64,000 nucleotides of DNA, taken from Przewalskia tangutica (Eukaryota > Streptophyta > Magnoliopsida > Solanales > Solanaceae). The stretch lies in assembly GCA_029844215.1 (NCBI GenBank), contig CM056721.1:13404368-13468367 (forward strand), written 5' to 3'. How positions within the stretch are numbered: position 1 is the stretch's first letter; each line of letters opens with the position of its first letter. Of this stretch, positions 1 to 12,109 are shown piece after piece. A program made the translations under genes and the position numbers. A model generated the notes under the pieces. It was given only the letters and a program-made list of their open reading frames with translations, was not told the origin of the DNA and did no database searches.

Positions 1-82
1 TTTTTCTTTGTTTTAAAGCAAATCAGTATACTTTTATCAGCCCGTTTATGAGATAATTACCTTGTATGAAATTTAGAGCAAC

Positions 83-218
83 TGTTAGAATATTCTAGAA
101 TTAATACCATTAATATGGTAATATTGTGTATTAATTCTAGAATATTCTAACATACATTAATATAAGATAATACACAACATTACCATATTAATGATATTAA
201 TTCTAGAATATTCTAACA
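83..218. repeat. Foldback MITE-like element with 5-bp TSD
   Basis: Two arms of about 50 bp starting TGTTAGAATATTCTAGAATT are arranged as near-perfect inverted repeats around a short centre. The centre contains a third copy of the motif ATTCTAGAATATTCTAAC. The element is flanked by GCAAC at 78-82 and 219-223, which fits a target-site duplication. No coding capacity is seen. The TG...CA ends and 5-bp duplication would also fit a tiny LTR-derived foldback, so the class is left open. Confidence 0.7.
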
Positions 219-227
219 GCAACAATG

Positions 228-1075
228 CTACCAAAATTAACCAACCTTTTTAAATCTTACAAAAAATGACCAAAATTTTCTCTCCTTCGCCGTTGAAGAC
301 GATCTAACTTTTTAAATCAGCAATCATTGAACTTAGATCCGGCGAAGGAGACACCGTAGGCGCCGCTGCAGACGGCGTTGACGCTTGACTTTACCAAGCC
401 AAACGTTGACCGTCCGACGGGAAATTTTAAGCTAAGGAGGCTTTTAGTTTATCGACGGCGAAATCAACGAACTCGTCGTCGTTTATGTCGTCGATTACCG
501 GCGAAGGAAGTATATTGAACGGTAAGCAAGGTTCATCTTCAATGTTGTTGATTCCGGCACCAGCTGTTTCCGCTGGGAGACCTCCGATCGCCGGTAAAAG
601 ATGTCGTGAGCACAAACACTCCGAAGATATCTACGGCAAAACCTCCGGCTTCGGCAAGTATCACTACAAAAAGAGGTTTGTTTTTGTCTTCAATGTTGAA
701 GTTATTTTTTTTTTGTATAATATTGTAAATGGGTGTATATGGATGTTTATACCTTTGTTTAACGTGAAATCCGTAGTCGATGCCGAAGGTCGAATAAATC
801 ACGCGACGTAATAACAGAAACCCGCCACCGCTTAAATCACACTGCAGTCGGTCCCGGCGGTCGGTGTTACCTCACACCATCCAATGAGGCCTCTGCGTGA
901 GCACTAACCTGGATTACACCTTCAAATACCTATATACATAATGTACTCGATTTTTGTATATAAGTGTATAATACTGTATAAAATTGTTTTTGAGCCAGAG
1001 CTTTGCAATGTATATTTTGGGCTATTTTTTTGTAATGTAAGTGAGCAAATTGTATATTTTTTAAATTTCCCCTAC
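228..1075. mobile_element. Dispersed repeat with captured gene fragment (copy 1)
   Basis: The first ~45 bases (CAAAATTAACC then ATCTTACAAAAAATGAC) and the last ~170 bases (from CACCTTCAAA through GCTTTGCAATGTA to GTGAGCAAATTGTATATTTTT) closely match the ends of the repeat at 22070-22865. The interiors are unrelated. Shared ends with exchanged contents are typical of gene-capturing elements such as Pack-MULEs or Helitrons. I could not find convincing terminal inverted repeats or a target-site duplication, so the class and exact borders are inferred. The interior here holds a WRKY exon remnant. Confidence 0.5.
372..675 (+). pseudogene. WRKY group IId exon fragment (broken zinc cluster)
   Basis: Read on the plus strand, 372-428 encodes a stretch containing TLDFTKPNVDRPTGNF. 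After a frameshift at 429-430, 431-675 encodes AKEAFSLSTAK, SSSFMSSITGEGS and then KRCREHKHSEDI followed by GKTSGFGKYHYKKR. This order matches the segment just upstream of the WRKY domain in group IId WRKY factors (WRKY7/11/15/17 type), including the plant zinc-cluster region. The remnant ends at AG|GTTTG, a plausible original exon-intron border. The WRKYGQK domain itself is absent. In the zinc cluster the expected Cys-His-Cys appears as Tyr-His-Tyr, so it cannot coordinate metal as in the family. With the frameshift and missing DNA-binding domain this is a captured, non-functional fragment. Family assignment is by recognition of the motif order, not by a search. Confidence 0.75.
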
Positions 1076-2003
1076 TTTTATCTGCTTTTTTATTCTTCTT
1101 TTTGTAACGATGGTATATCACAATGTAATTCTATCCATCAGAGCTTAGGCGAAAAGAGTCCTTTGTTTTCCCTTCTTGTAAAAGCCTCCTTTTAGCCTTA
1201 TAACCTAAGCTAATAGGAATAAAATTTGTTGGGAAGTTAAGGGAAACCAGAATGTAAACTTGATAGGTTTCAATCTTTATATTCTCATCATTGAACTTTC
1301 GAAATTATAGGTTCAGAACTTGGTTGAAATTTTAGAATTGTTCTAGTATATAGCTATATTCCATGCAATAAAACCTAGGTTCAGTTGAATAACAACACCA
1401 AGCATGCATGGAGAAAAATTACCAAAAACGAGGTTATAAAATGGTCAAAAGAGAAAGAGCACATGGATATTGAAAGCACAGGTGAATAATGAGAAATGCT
1501 TGCGCTATTTTATTATTTGAAGAACATTGATATGTCTGATACACATTACACAGTTGAGATACCAGAAACTTGATCCGTCGTGGGGAGGGTGGGAAGAAGT
1601 CTGCTCCCAACTGCTTTTTAGATATCTTTGATGTACATTTGAAGGAGAATACTATGGTCTCTCTTTACATTACCAAAATCTGTGCATTTGTCTACATTGC
1701 AATGGCAGTTGCAAAACCAGTTTCATTCTGGAACTCTACCAGTTATCTCCAGTAACAATTAGATTCTCAGAACTGCACACCAGATGGAGTTAAAAGGGGC
1801 TACCTTCCACTGAATGAGAAAATGACTTCTTCCATTAGATGAAAACCGAACCGTCATTGATCAGAACATAAAGTTGTGTCTACAAACTGGGACCTGCATT
1901 CAGTGAAATACTCAATTATCTTCCAGGTTACATAGCCAAAAGGGAGGACCATATGTACAACAAAGGGTGTTTTGGCAGAAATTAACTTTTTTTTAGGGAA
2001 GAA
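1076..2003. other. Non-coding 3' flank of the PIF3-like gene
   Basis: AT-rich sequence between the WRKY-carrying repeat and the stop codon of the minus-strand PIF3-like gene. The part nearest 2003 probably includes its 3' untranslated region and poly(A) site. I see no other gene or repeat here with confidence. Confidence 0.5.
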
Positions 2004-5000
2004 TCACATCTTAGCATAATGAATGAAGTTGTTCCTTGCTACAGTCTTTTCTAATACAAACTCACCAGCTTCATCTCCAGGCACATCTGTTTGGTTGGTT
2101 AAGTTATTAGCTGCACTATCCGTAACATCAGGGAGTTGGTCATTTTTTTGCACCAACGCTGATTTATCCAGAACTTCATTTGTTGCTTGTACCTAGTATA
2201 TCAGGAAATAGAACTTATTAAGATGATGCAGCGCTGATGTTATCTGACAACAAGGAAAACTACTAGTACCGTGAATTAAAAAGTAAAATATACTGAGGGC
2301 CAGTAATATTTCTGGTCCGTGACTACTTATCCAAAAAAAAATCGACTTCAAGCAATTAAGTATCATGTTAGACCCATTCACTTGGCCCAGGATAATACAG
2401 GTGCAGTTTTACAATATTAGTAATTGGCCCTCGGCTTAGGGACAGAAGTAGAAAGAAAATATGCCAGATTCACGAGGAACCAAGGATTTCCAAATTTATC
2501 CTGATGAAGTTAGAACTTCTATCAATTTAGACGGCAACTACCATGGAACCAGAAAATTCCAAGTGCCTCCAAGTGTGTTGATGAGCCGGTGACAACAATG
2601 AACAAACTCGAAGCATTTGACTAAGTCACCAACTAAATACCAAGCTACTTGCCATGGAATGTCCTCAGTTCCGCTAGTTTCAAAGATTTCAAGATCGAAG
2701 AGTCATATTCCTATTAAAACGGGTAAAAACGTTTCCTCCAGAGATAGGTTCTTACAGATAGCATGTAACTTTTGGGTACATCCTTTGTCTCCCTAACAAG
2801 CTTCTAATGAAATATCAGTTTTTTTCAAAAATCAACTATTAATCTTCATATGTAACATAACCGAAGGTCTTTCGAAAACAACCTCTCATCTCTATACAAG
2901 GTAGGGGTAAGGTCTGCGTACATTCTACCCTCCCCGGACCCCACCTATGGGATTACACAGGGTATGTTGTTGTTGTAATCTTCATATGTAACATAGTCCT
3001 AATAACAGCTATACAGAGCTGTCCAGCTGTTGTGACGTAATGGCAAAGGAGGCCAGTAACAGAAAATCCTTAATTGACCATGACCATGACATAATGGCAA
3101 AGGATTGGGAATGCATTTGTAACAGGTATAGCTTTTTATCAGAAGTTGCAATGTCGAGGATTAATTTTCATACATACAATACTTGATAATATAGGTCTAC
3201 TTTTATTTAGCAGTTTTAATGGTCATTTATAACAAGACCTGTCCAAAGCTCTGGCCGGGCCAAGGTCGGGTCGGATGACTTTTTTGTCCCTACTGGCCCG
3301 ACCCTGACCCTATTTTTTAAGATTTCCCGACCCTAGCCCTGACCTTTCGGGGACCCTACGGGCCTCGGGTCGGCCCTGACCCGCCCTACAAACAAAAAAT
3401 GGGGAATTTTGTACAGGTCGGGTCGGGGACCCGTCAGATTATTTTTTTTAAAAAAATTGAATTTTCAATACTGAAATTGACTTTCTTAGAAACATTACCA
3501 CGAAATTTGGACGTTGAAATCTATTGTATATCGTGAGATCTCAGCTAAAGAAAAGGTAAAATTAGAAACCGATTTGGGGGAAACGTCAAATCGATTTGGG
3601 GGAAACGTGTTCCGTCTCGAAAAAATACGCGAAATCAAACTTTTTTTTGGGTAAAACGGACATCCGAGCGCAGAGTTATGATCATTTAAAGTTGCACCAT
3701 TTACAACTACTTTCTTCTCTCCCTATATTTTATGTCAATGTTTCACATTAAAAGATAAAGTCTACATCACATTAAAAGATAAAGTCTACATCACATATAT
3801 TCTTAAAACATGTAAATATTAATAAAGGAAAAATAATATAAATTATATTAAAAAGATCAAGTGGCGGGTCGAGGTCGGGTCAGAGGCTGGGTCGGACCGG
3901 ACCGAGTGGGTAACAAAAATCTGACCCTGGCCTGACCCTATATATCACCGGGTTCCCCGCTTTTCGGGTCGGGTGGCTCACGGGTCAGATATTAGCTGAC
4001 CTTGGCCCTGGTTTTTTGGGTCGGGTCGGGCCGGGTCCCCGACCCGATGGACAGGTCTAATAACAACAGTCAAAAAACAAATTTCAGCACAGTTCCTCCA
4101 GAAAACTTCACATACAGACAATTATACTCCGCTCTAGCCAATACATCCACCTTTACACTTCTCTATTTCATAACACATAATCAGACATTCATGTAGAAGA
4201 AAAAGAATAAAAGAGAGTTGCATACTGTATAACTTCAATTATTTTTAATAATTCTTTAGTTTACTCTTCTCTCAATTATTTTTAATAATTCACTGCTCAA
4301 CAATATCGACCCTCTCTCCACTCCCGCTGATTGTTCATAAATATGAATCTTTATCTACAGAGTAAAGCAATGTGTCTGCATCCATTTACACATATCATCA
4401 CTACTTTTTTTCTGAATACCAGCAAACAGAGTTTATACTGCCTGATTTTTTCTTTTCTTTTTCCCAACAAATTTAAAAGGTATTTTCCAACTTATGTCCT
4501 GCATGCAAATATAGACAGACAGTTTTTTTCTTTATTGAATTAGCCTAGGATCCCATCTTTATATAAGCAGTTAAGCACCAGCAACACATGACAATAAAAA
4601 AAATATGTAAGAGAATAAAAGAATAAATCTAAGAAAAAAAAATCATCACCCCAAACTATTTCAGACAACTTTTAACACTGAAACTAATATTTACAGATAG
4701 GAAACTAGTACCTTAGGCAGATTCAAGAAATTAAGCAAGAAAATCAGGTCAAAGATGACCAGACAAAATAAACTATGCCAAGCAGTAGAAAAGCAACTGC
4801 AATACCTCTAACTATCATTTCTCTCTCTTTTTCTTTATCTCCTTTTCAATAGATAGAACATCATAAGTCCTTGATAAAAACACACACCTGACTGCATGAA
4901 TTTAGTGGGTGGCTAGGTTCAGCATTATGGACTATCTGTGAGTTCTTGTGTACTGGATTTTTTGAACCCAAAATTGGTGGTGCACTCGGTATCTCCACTG

Positions 5001-7633
5001 CAACTCCTGCCCTTGCACCAGTTGATGATTGCCCTGCCAAAGGACCCATAGATGCTCGAGGAACTGACATTGGAAGTCCTTGACCAGGATGTGCAAAGGC
5101 ATGACGATTAGATACAGCTATTCCTGGATAAGCGGTGGAAGCAGGTATATGAGGTGACGGAAAATGCCCTCCTTGCACAGAGGGCATTGGAAAAATAGGG
5201 CAGCCAGAGGATCTACCATTCATCTCAAGCATACTCATCCCAAATCCCATCCCCATCCCCATACCCATCCCTAAACCCATTGGGGAAAAATGAGACATCT
5301 GGGCAGCATGCATGTGCTGCACTCCTGTAGGAAACATCATTGGTGGGACGCAAAACCCTGCTCCCATAGACATTATCTGGAAAAACAATTGGGATAAACA
5401 GTTAGCAATTGTAGTTATGACTCAAATAAGTTCTTAAGAAGCAAAATGCACAAGCATAGAAAACCATAATCTAACCTGTACTTGCAGTTGAAGTGTCTTC
5501 AAATATTCAATAGCTTCATCAAGCATTGAAGCTTTATCCGCCTAGCAATCAATAAGAAAAACCATCAAAAAGATTGAAATGAGACTCTAATAGGAGTTAG
5601 GATATAATAATTACAGGTGATAGCTAATTTTAAGATTACGAGCAACAAATTCATAAAACCATGTCTGTTCCAATGCAACTTGAAATATATGAGTGTAATA
5701 CCAGAAAAATCTTATTCTAGCTTATGCATTGCGCTCAAATAAATGATCACATTTTCTGAGTTTTTAACTAACTCATAAAGTTGATTGCTTGATGAGGTAT
5801 GGTTTGGAAAAGAATAGACAAAAGGAGAGGAAACAACTTGTCAGCACGACTTTAACTTATCCAAGACTTTTTCGTACCTTGTTGCAGTTGGGTATTAGTT
5901 CCTGTAATGCACGCATCTTTTCGTTAATCCTATCCCTACGCCTCTGTTTGCACAAAATCGAATAAGAAATCATTTAGATCTAAATTATCTCAACAAGATC
6001 TACAACCAGAAAATGCAAAAAAGCACAGATGATGTAGTAATGGACCAATGGTTAGGTTAGCTCACCCGCTCAGATAAATTATGCACCTCTGCAGCTCGGC
6101 TTCTCTTTGAACCTGTACCGCCCCGAGCATGACACGTTTTTTTGATACCAATGGATTCTTCTTCTTCAACATCCTGAAGATATATTTCCTTGTCAGACTG
6201 TTCATCATCCTGACAAAGAAGTAACATACTGCAAAACGAGGTTAGAAATAATAGCCTTTAAACAATAAACTTACTTCACTTCGACACCCGGACTCCTCAC
6301 TATCTCGGGTTTTCCTCTTTAGATCATGAGTAGGCTGTTCACTTGCTCCTCTCTCTGCACTGCTACCAGAGCATACAGATGAGCAAGCAACCCCATTTTC
6401 AACATTCCTCTCACCATCGCCAATATCCTTGGTCGCCTTTGCACCAGTAAATTGACCACGGGCGTTGTCGTTATTACTTGAACAATCTCTGAATACATTA
6501 TCAGATGCTCTTGACTCGGGTTGGCTAGAGACGACGTTAATTGGATAATGGAGGACATTTTCCTTCTTGGAAGTTAAGTATTTTTCAGCTGCTGCAGCAC
6601 TAACATGATTGTCACCAATTGTCACTTTTTCTCCTTCTTTATTTCCCTTTGCTTCTATGTTTGATGAACCTGAGACATTTGAACCCCCAGTAATATTTTG
6701 AAGCTTAGCTGCTTTAACAAATGTAGCAGGTCTTGAGAAATGTGAGAAGTTCAACAAACTGGAGCTGTTTCCAGGCATATTTTGCTTTTGGATTTTATTG
6801 CTTTTAACATCACCACCTGATGCTTGACTTTGACTTGAATCCCCCAAAACAGACATTGGAGTAGTGTTATTTTTACTGCTAAAGATATCTGAAACTCCTG
6901 ATTCTAGGGCAGGAATTGAGGCACTAAACAGGCTAAATCTGGAAGGAGAAACCTTTGATGTATTTCTTTGCTCAAAATTCACAGCATTATGAACAGGAAC
7001 ACTATGTGAATCCCCAATCATCTTATCAGAACTACCTCTCTTATTTATTAAACCAAATTCACTCTGTCCGGATGCCGTCACACCAGATATTTCAGGTAAT
7101 AATTGAGAACAATAATCTTGTTCTGCTGAATAACCTAACCAAGGCACCCCTTCATCCTCTTGAATCAAATCTAATTCGCCAGTGGGTACAGATAATGCCA
7201 TATCATTCAACATAGAGTCCATCGGACCAAACTTCCCAACCTTTGAGGTTGAGGAATTTCCTGTGTACTTGTCTCGATCCCCCGAAATATTATTAGGAAC
7301 AGGGCTCTTCTTACCACTACTTGACTGTCCTTGCATCACAATCTGACCATTTTGCCATAGAAGCTCAACCAAATCATTCTCAGGACTGCATAAAAACCAA
7401 GCAAAATCTATTAAAACATAGCAACAACCAACTAGCTAAATAGAAACTAGCACTCACAAAGATGAGATCTTTTATTATTATTAGCACAAACAAGATGCAA
7501 AAATGGAAACTTTTATTATTATTATTATTTTAACAGAAATGCTAAATAGAAACTGTACTCACAAAGATGAGATCTTTTGTTGGCCAGATTCAAGCTTCCC
7601 TCTAGCCATTTTCAAGAACTCAGAGAGAGGCAT
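2004..7633 (-). CDS. PIF3: Phytochrome-interacting factor 3-like bHLH transcription factor
   Basis: Seven coding exons on the minus strand join in frame: 7563-7633, 6275-7385, 6066-6209, 5878-5943, 5476-5541, 4888-5376 and 2004-2192, each with GT/AG borders. They give 711 residues. The start ATG (7631-7633) begins MPLSEFLKMARGKLESGQQK, the PIF3-type N-terminus. It is followed by the active-phytochrome-B-binding motif ELLWQNGQ (about residues 33-40) and later a VPWLG segment. The basic region and helices (AEVHNLSER, then RRRDRINEKMRALQEL, then ADKASMLDEAIEYL) lie at about residues 434-482 and keep the His-Glu-Arg G-box contacts. A Met-Gly run (residues ~519-535) lies in exon 6. Known family role: nuclear repressor/activator of light-responsive genes, degraded after binding photoactivated phytochrome. 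The exon pattern around the bHLH (66-nt exons 4 and 5) is typical. Longer than Arabidopsis PIF3 as I recall it. No stop or frameshift is seen. Confidence 0.9.
2860..2976 (+). mobile_element. TS-type SINE, 5'-truncated, 20-bp TSD
   Basis: The sequence has the diagnostic 3' half of the Solanaceae TS SINE: GGTAGGGGTAAGGTCTGCGT, a CCCCGGACCCCAC segment, GGGATTACAC and a tail of TTG repeats. It is flanked by a direct repeat of about 20 bases, AATCTTCATATGTAACATA at 2841-2859 and 2977-2995, consistent with target-primed insertion. The 5' tRNA-like half with A and B boxes is missing. Confidence 0.88.
3236..4057. mobile_element. Non-autonomous DNA transposon A (GGGTCGG subterminal repeats)
   Basis: Terminal inverted repeats GACCTGTCCA / TGGACAGGTC bound an 822-bp unit whose outer parts are packed with GGGTCGG, GACCCGACC and CCCTGACC motifs. 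A 230-bp core (about 3455-3710) matches the core of element B at 16756-17694. The best flanking duplication is a 9-mer with one mismatch, TTATAACAA (3227-3235) and TAATAACAA (4058-4066). By architecture it looks hAT-like, though a 9-bp duplication would point to a MULE. No transposase is encoded. Confidence 0.75.
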
Positions 7634-8300
7634 GATGAACAAGTGTGATAATTGCTAACTCAGAATTGCTCTAATTTTGGGCACTCTAGCATTATTAGGA
7701 GCCCTTCCACACCTGGTCCAATAACATTTTTTTCCGACAAAAATCCAAACATGTTAGACTATTATTCAACACTGAAAACCAAAAACTGTTTCCATAAACT
7801 AATGCCCTAATCAATAAAATTATATAAAACCCATAACTGTAAGATATAAATAATAAGTTATCAGTCAAATCCCCTAATTGTTTAATGAAGTCTCATAAGA
7901 TACTTTAAAATAATAAAGCAGCCAACTTGAGCTTTCTTTGAGTTAAAAAGTTGCAATCTTTTTATTCAACTTCCATCATTAGTGTATAAATAAAACCCCT
8001 TCAAGATTTCCTAAATTAGTTAATTTAAAACAAAACCCACCTCTTCAAAATTAACAGTGAGCTCCAAGATCAGGTCACTAAGTATAAACAAAGCAACAAT
8101 ATTAGGGTGTTATTTTCTTGAAAGCAGCAATATCCACATGGTCTCTATAGCATTCCAAAAAAGGTAGAAATCTTAACAACTGTACTTCTTAAAAGTGTAA
8201 AGAAAGATAATGGGGGGAGTAGTAGAAGGCGGCGAAAGGCTAGCGAATTTGGAGGTGGCCGAGGGAAGAAGCCACTCACACTCCCTATATTGTTTTAAGC
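7634..8300 (-). promoter_or_regulatory. 5' leader and proximal promoter side of the PIF3-like gene
   Basis: No reading frame of note. On the minus strand, a pyrimidine-rich stretch at about 8200-8270 (CTTCTACTACTCCCCCC) lies just downstream of an AT-rich TATA-like stretch near 8290-8330 and could be a non-coding first exon. PIF genes often have an intron in the 5' leader. The transcription start is inferred, not shown. Confidence 0.35.
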
Positions 8301-11170
8301 ATACCACTTTGTTTTTTAACTTTAAAACAGAGTACAAAGAAAGTTTCCAAATTTGACTTGTTCAAAACTTCAATTTTTATTTCATTGTGATTTCAATATT
8401 TTGTAAATGTAAAATTTGACTCATAAATTTATATTTTATAAAAAAAAAGACATGTTATGTTAAATTTTATATAAAAAAAAGATTCAATGTGAAGAAAAAG
8501 ATTCATATCATGCAAAAGAATTGTATTTAAGAATAGTTAATTACTATTATAGTTGATTTTTTGGGACGATGGATCTTGTAAAACTATATGTATTTAATTT
8601 AAAACATGTAATTGTAAGTATTTATTTATAAAAGGAACGTGAGATATGTGATTTATTAATGTGGTGCCTTCAAATATTTCAATACTTAGTTTATGAAATG
8701 TGATAATTTGCTAATTTTGTATAAGAGTTGGAAAATTCTAATAATTTTATAAATTATGATATTTTTATGTTTGTGAGAAAAAATATAATATATAAAATTT
8801 AAATTAAATGTCCAAACAAAATTTTAACTTCAAATCAATTTGATGTTAAATTACTAGTTCAAATCATGATTTGTCCTTAATTTTTTAATTTTAAATTTTG
8901 ATTAGATTTTAATCTTTCGGTTTTAGTTTGACTTTTCGATTACCGTATTTTTTCTTTGGCAAATCAAAATAAAAAGTCGTATTAGAAGATTTCTTACCAT
9001 GTGGTTTACGCTACATTTTGTCTTATTGTAACACTTTCTTGATACTTGTTACAATTCAATCATGTTTCATAATCTAACACACACTAAAATGTGATGAGTA
9101 TTTTGTTCGGATAGATTCAAACAATATGATACCTCACACACCCGGTTAAATCCTTAACCCTTTTAATGTTAAAACTCATTTTTTACTTTCTATGTGTTTA
9201 TTATACTTTTTTTAAAAAAAAAAAATTGTCCAAATTCTACCCTGGAATGCCATTTCTCCCTTTTCCTTTAATTTGGTTCTATAGTGTTGACATGATTATT
9301 GTATAAAATATATTTTTTTACTCATTAAAAGTACGTAGATAGTAATTATAGTGTGTAAAACATGACATCTCTGGTTAGAAATATTTATTAAACGTGAAAT
9401 AAAGTTAATCCTATTTAATTACGAATCGAACAATTAGGGGCCCACACGTTGGAAACGTTGTTTCCACACACGTGTACATACAATGCAAGGATCATAATTT
9501 TCTTAAATAAAAGAGATATTGATACGTATACGAATTGTTTGAGACAGAAGATAATAGACGGTTATTGGCCAAATGACGTTGGTTTCACGTTGGTAAATGA
9601 AGGAAGAAATGTACAATGTGTTTAAAGATGAAACGAGTCATGAATCGCCGCGGCCCGACTGCAGGGCCACGGCGCCAACTCTCTGAAGTTGTGGCGCCGG
9701 CCGCGGCGCCGGTAGTCCAGAGGCTGCGACGGGAGACGAAAAGACATGACTCTTGGGCTGGTTTTTGAGGCATTAAACCTTCATTACATCTCTAATTAAT
9801 TCAGCCATTATTTGGTTGAATTAACACTCCATAATCAAGGTCATTACATGGACAATTAGAGAGTCATCTTCACAACACTATAAAATGAGGCCTTAGGCTC
9901 ATTTGCAAAACACTTGAAATCGGAAATACTTCTTCCTCTCTTGCAATCACAAAACACTCAAAGATCTTTCTTCCAAAGCAAACACTTGAGTTCCCTTTGC
10001 TCATTTGTTTGATTGTTGTTTTATCTTGGAAGATAAGTTGTCATTACAACCGTTAAAAGGATATACGGGGCAATATTATCTTAAGGATAGATCAATAATT
10101 TGGTCGACTCAGCAAACCCTTCTATTTGATCATTTCCAAGTTTTATTACAATTTTTTGTTATTGTTATTTTTTCGTTTTACACATTATCACTCACATCTC
10201 TTTCTGCATATATACAGAAACATAGAGTGATTTGATTCAAGACTGGAACTATATCCCTACAATTTCTTACAGACAGGAGCAAAAGGGGAGGAGGAGGAAA
10301 ATGGAATAAAAATATAAGACAAATTAATCGTTCAATTGTCGGTACCAAAAAAGTTTACGTTTTGGTTTAAATTTACAATCTAAACCGAATAATACAATAC
10401 ATACACACTTTTACATAAACGAAAACTTATATATGGAAAAGAACTTAATTTAAATACTTACATCAACAAGAAAAATAAAATAGTACAGGGAACTTCGTGA
10501 GAGCATTATGTCTCTCATTTGCTACTTTTCCCTAAAGTCGAAATCGAACCAAACATGTAGTTGCTTGACTATCATAATTTCATTAACCTTTTTTCTAGAT
10601 AATATAGATTATATATTGTGAAAGTCTAGTATATATAATGGATCTGCTTACCTCAATTAGAAAAAAATATTTAAACCTCAATATTATTGCTACTAAAATT
10701 GGTTCTTATTTGGTGATGTGTGCTCTTCATTTGATGTAATCTACAACCCTCACCTCCCCAACCCAAAACAGAAAAAAATGTTCCCCACCCGCCTCCTCGA
10801 TCCAAATGTATGGAACACTTTTCGCTTTTCGAAAGTTAGTTGGATTATTTAAAAAGTATTCTAAGTTAGCAAATTTTTTTATGTCAATATGATGACAAAA
10901 TAAATTATAAAATATTGATCAAAATTTATATAGTTTAAATCTTGAAAAATAAAAGTGTCACATAAACTAATAAAAAAAATAGTACATGAAATTGAATATA
11001 TGCATATGTATGGACTATGGTTGTCATCTATATAGAGAAGCAACATGTAGGCTTATGTTCGAACCAATAATTTATTGTGATTAGATCAATTTATTTGCAC
11101 CTTAATAGATCCCCATGAAGTTCCTACATTTTGTGTCTCATAACAAATATTCCCCTACTTTGAGAGTCTT
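8301..11170. other. AT-rich intergenic region without recognised gene
   Basis: Long AT-rich stretches without a credible coding region on either strand. The only structured part is a GC-rich patch and promoter-like stretch at about 9560-10260, listed separately. Confidence 0.6.
9560..10260 (+). repeat. Possible solo LTR or LTR-like promoter segment
   Basis: A GC-rich palindrome-bearing patch (GCCGCGGC and GGCGCCGGCCGCGGCGCC around 9648-9712) is followed by CACTATAAAATGAGG at about 9878, a good TATA box. After it comes a pyrimidine-rich leader (CTTCTTCCTCTCTTGC) as in Copia LTRs. I found no second copy and no clear target-site duplication in the window, so this rests on resemblance only. Confidence 0.3.
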
Positions 11171-11360
11171 TTAAAGAAAATAATTCCTTCATGATTTCAT
11201 TAGTTTAATTAGCTTATATACATATTATATAATAATCATTCTATGCTATAATTACGAAAATCAAATATACACCTAACTAATACAAAAGATTACTACAATA
11301 ATTAAAGATGCAAAAGATTACTAATGATATCAATAGAATATATTTTCATATATTCTATCA
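11171..11360 (-). repeat. 3' LTR of Copia 1
   Basis: On the minus strand the LTR starts TGATAGAATATATG right after a purine tract (GATTGCGGGGGTG) and runs through GATATCATTAGTAATC to TTATTTTCTTT. It aligns along most of its length with 19211-19387. The outer border is approximate. Confidence 0.75.
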
Positions 11361-11371
11361 CACCCCCGCAA

Positions 11372-12109
11372 TCATAGCAGGCGGTTGTCGTACGCTGAGA
11401 CTGTCCCGAAAATCTTCAAACAGAACCAAGGGAAGACCCTTAGTAAAGATGTCACTAATCTGATAACGTGGAGGGACATGCAAGACACTTGTCCACGAAC
11501 AACCTTTTCGTGAACAAAGTGAATATCCATCTCGATATGTTTAGTGCGCTGATGTTGTACATGATTCCCCGAGAGATATGGCGCACTAACATTATCACAG
11601 TAGATCAATGTAGCTTTTCGAATAGGAAAATGAAGCTCTAAGAGGAGGTTACGCAACAAACAGGACTCAGACACTATATTAGTGACCCATCTATATTCGG
11701 CCTCTGCACTAGAGCGCGATAAAGTGGCTTGGCGTTTAGCCGACCAAGAGACCAAGTTATCACCGAAAAACAGACAATAACCAGATGTCGAACGCCTGGT
11801 ATCTGGACATTCACCCCAATCAGCATATGTATACAAAATGAGAGTAGATACCGATGATGTATATATGTGTAAGCCATTATCAAGAGTACTCTGAATGTAG
11901 TGCACAATGCGTTTGAGAGCGTGCATGTGTTCTTCCCTCGGATCATGCATGAATAAACACGTATGTTGCACTGTATAAGTAATATCAGGCATTCGTAAAT
12001 GTGAAATATTAAAGAGCCTCTGCAATACTACGATAGTGGAAGGAATCCTCATAAGGTGTGCTAGAAGTAGCACTCAGCTTCGGTTTAGTAACAACCGGAG
12101 TAGGAGATG
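11372..12109 (-). pseudogene. Copia 1 RNase H and RT tail
   Basis: The minus strand encodes recognisable Copia RNase H: DWGECPDTRRSTSGYC, LVSWSAKRQATLSRSSAEAE, then YCDNVSAPYLSGN and HQRTKHIEMDIHFVHEKV. The reading frame is open for 233 residues (11372-12073), then enters the solo LTR that splits the pol gene. Upstream of the RNase H, PSTIVVLQRLFNISH is out of register with the expected LAGALQYLT segment, so the frame has shifted there. RNase H degrades the RNA strand of the replication intermediate. This copy cannot make a full polyprotein. Confidence 0.85.

Larger units (their letters stand above)
2193..4887 (-). other. Last intron of the PIF3-like gene, TE-laden
   Basis: This 2.7-kb intron separates exon 6 (ends CAG|GTGTGT) from the 62-codon last exon (acceptor ATACTAG|GT). 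It is far longer than the other introns (66 to about 690 bases) and carries a SINE and a hAT-like element in its middle. The exon beyond it reads in frame to a TGA, ending NNFIHYAKM. Without these insertions the intron would be about 1.7 kb. Confidence 0.8.

Noticed and set aside
485..811. A complete small gene starting at ATG 485
   Set aside because: The frame is the WRKY exon remnant read on into its former intron; similarity extends upstream of the ATG in two frames and stops at a splice-donor-like GT.
9585..9773. Open frame with Ala/Gly/Arg-rich sequence
   Set aside because: Produced by the GC-rich palindrome patch; no family, no conserved start.
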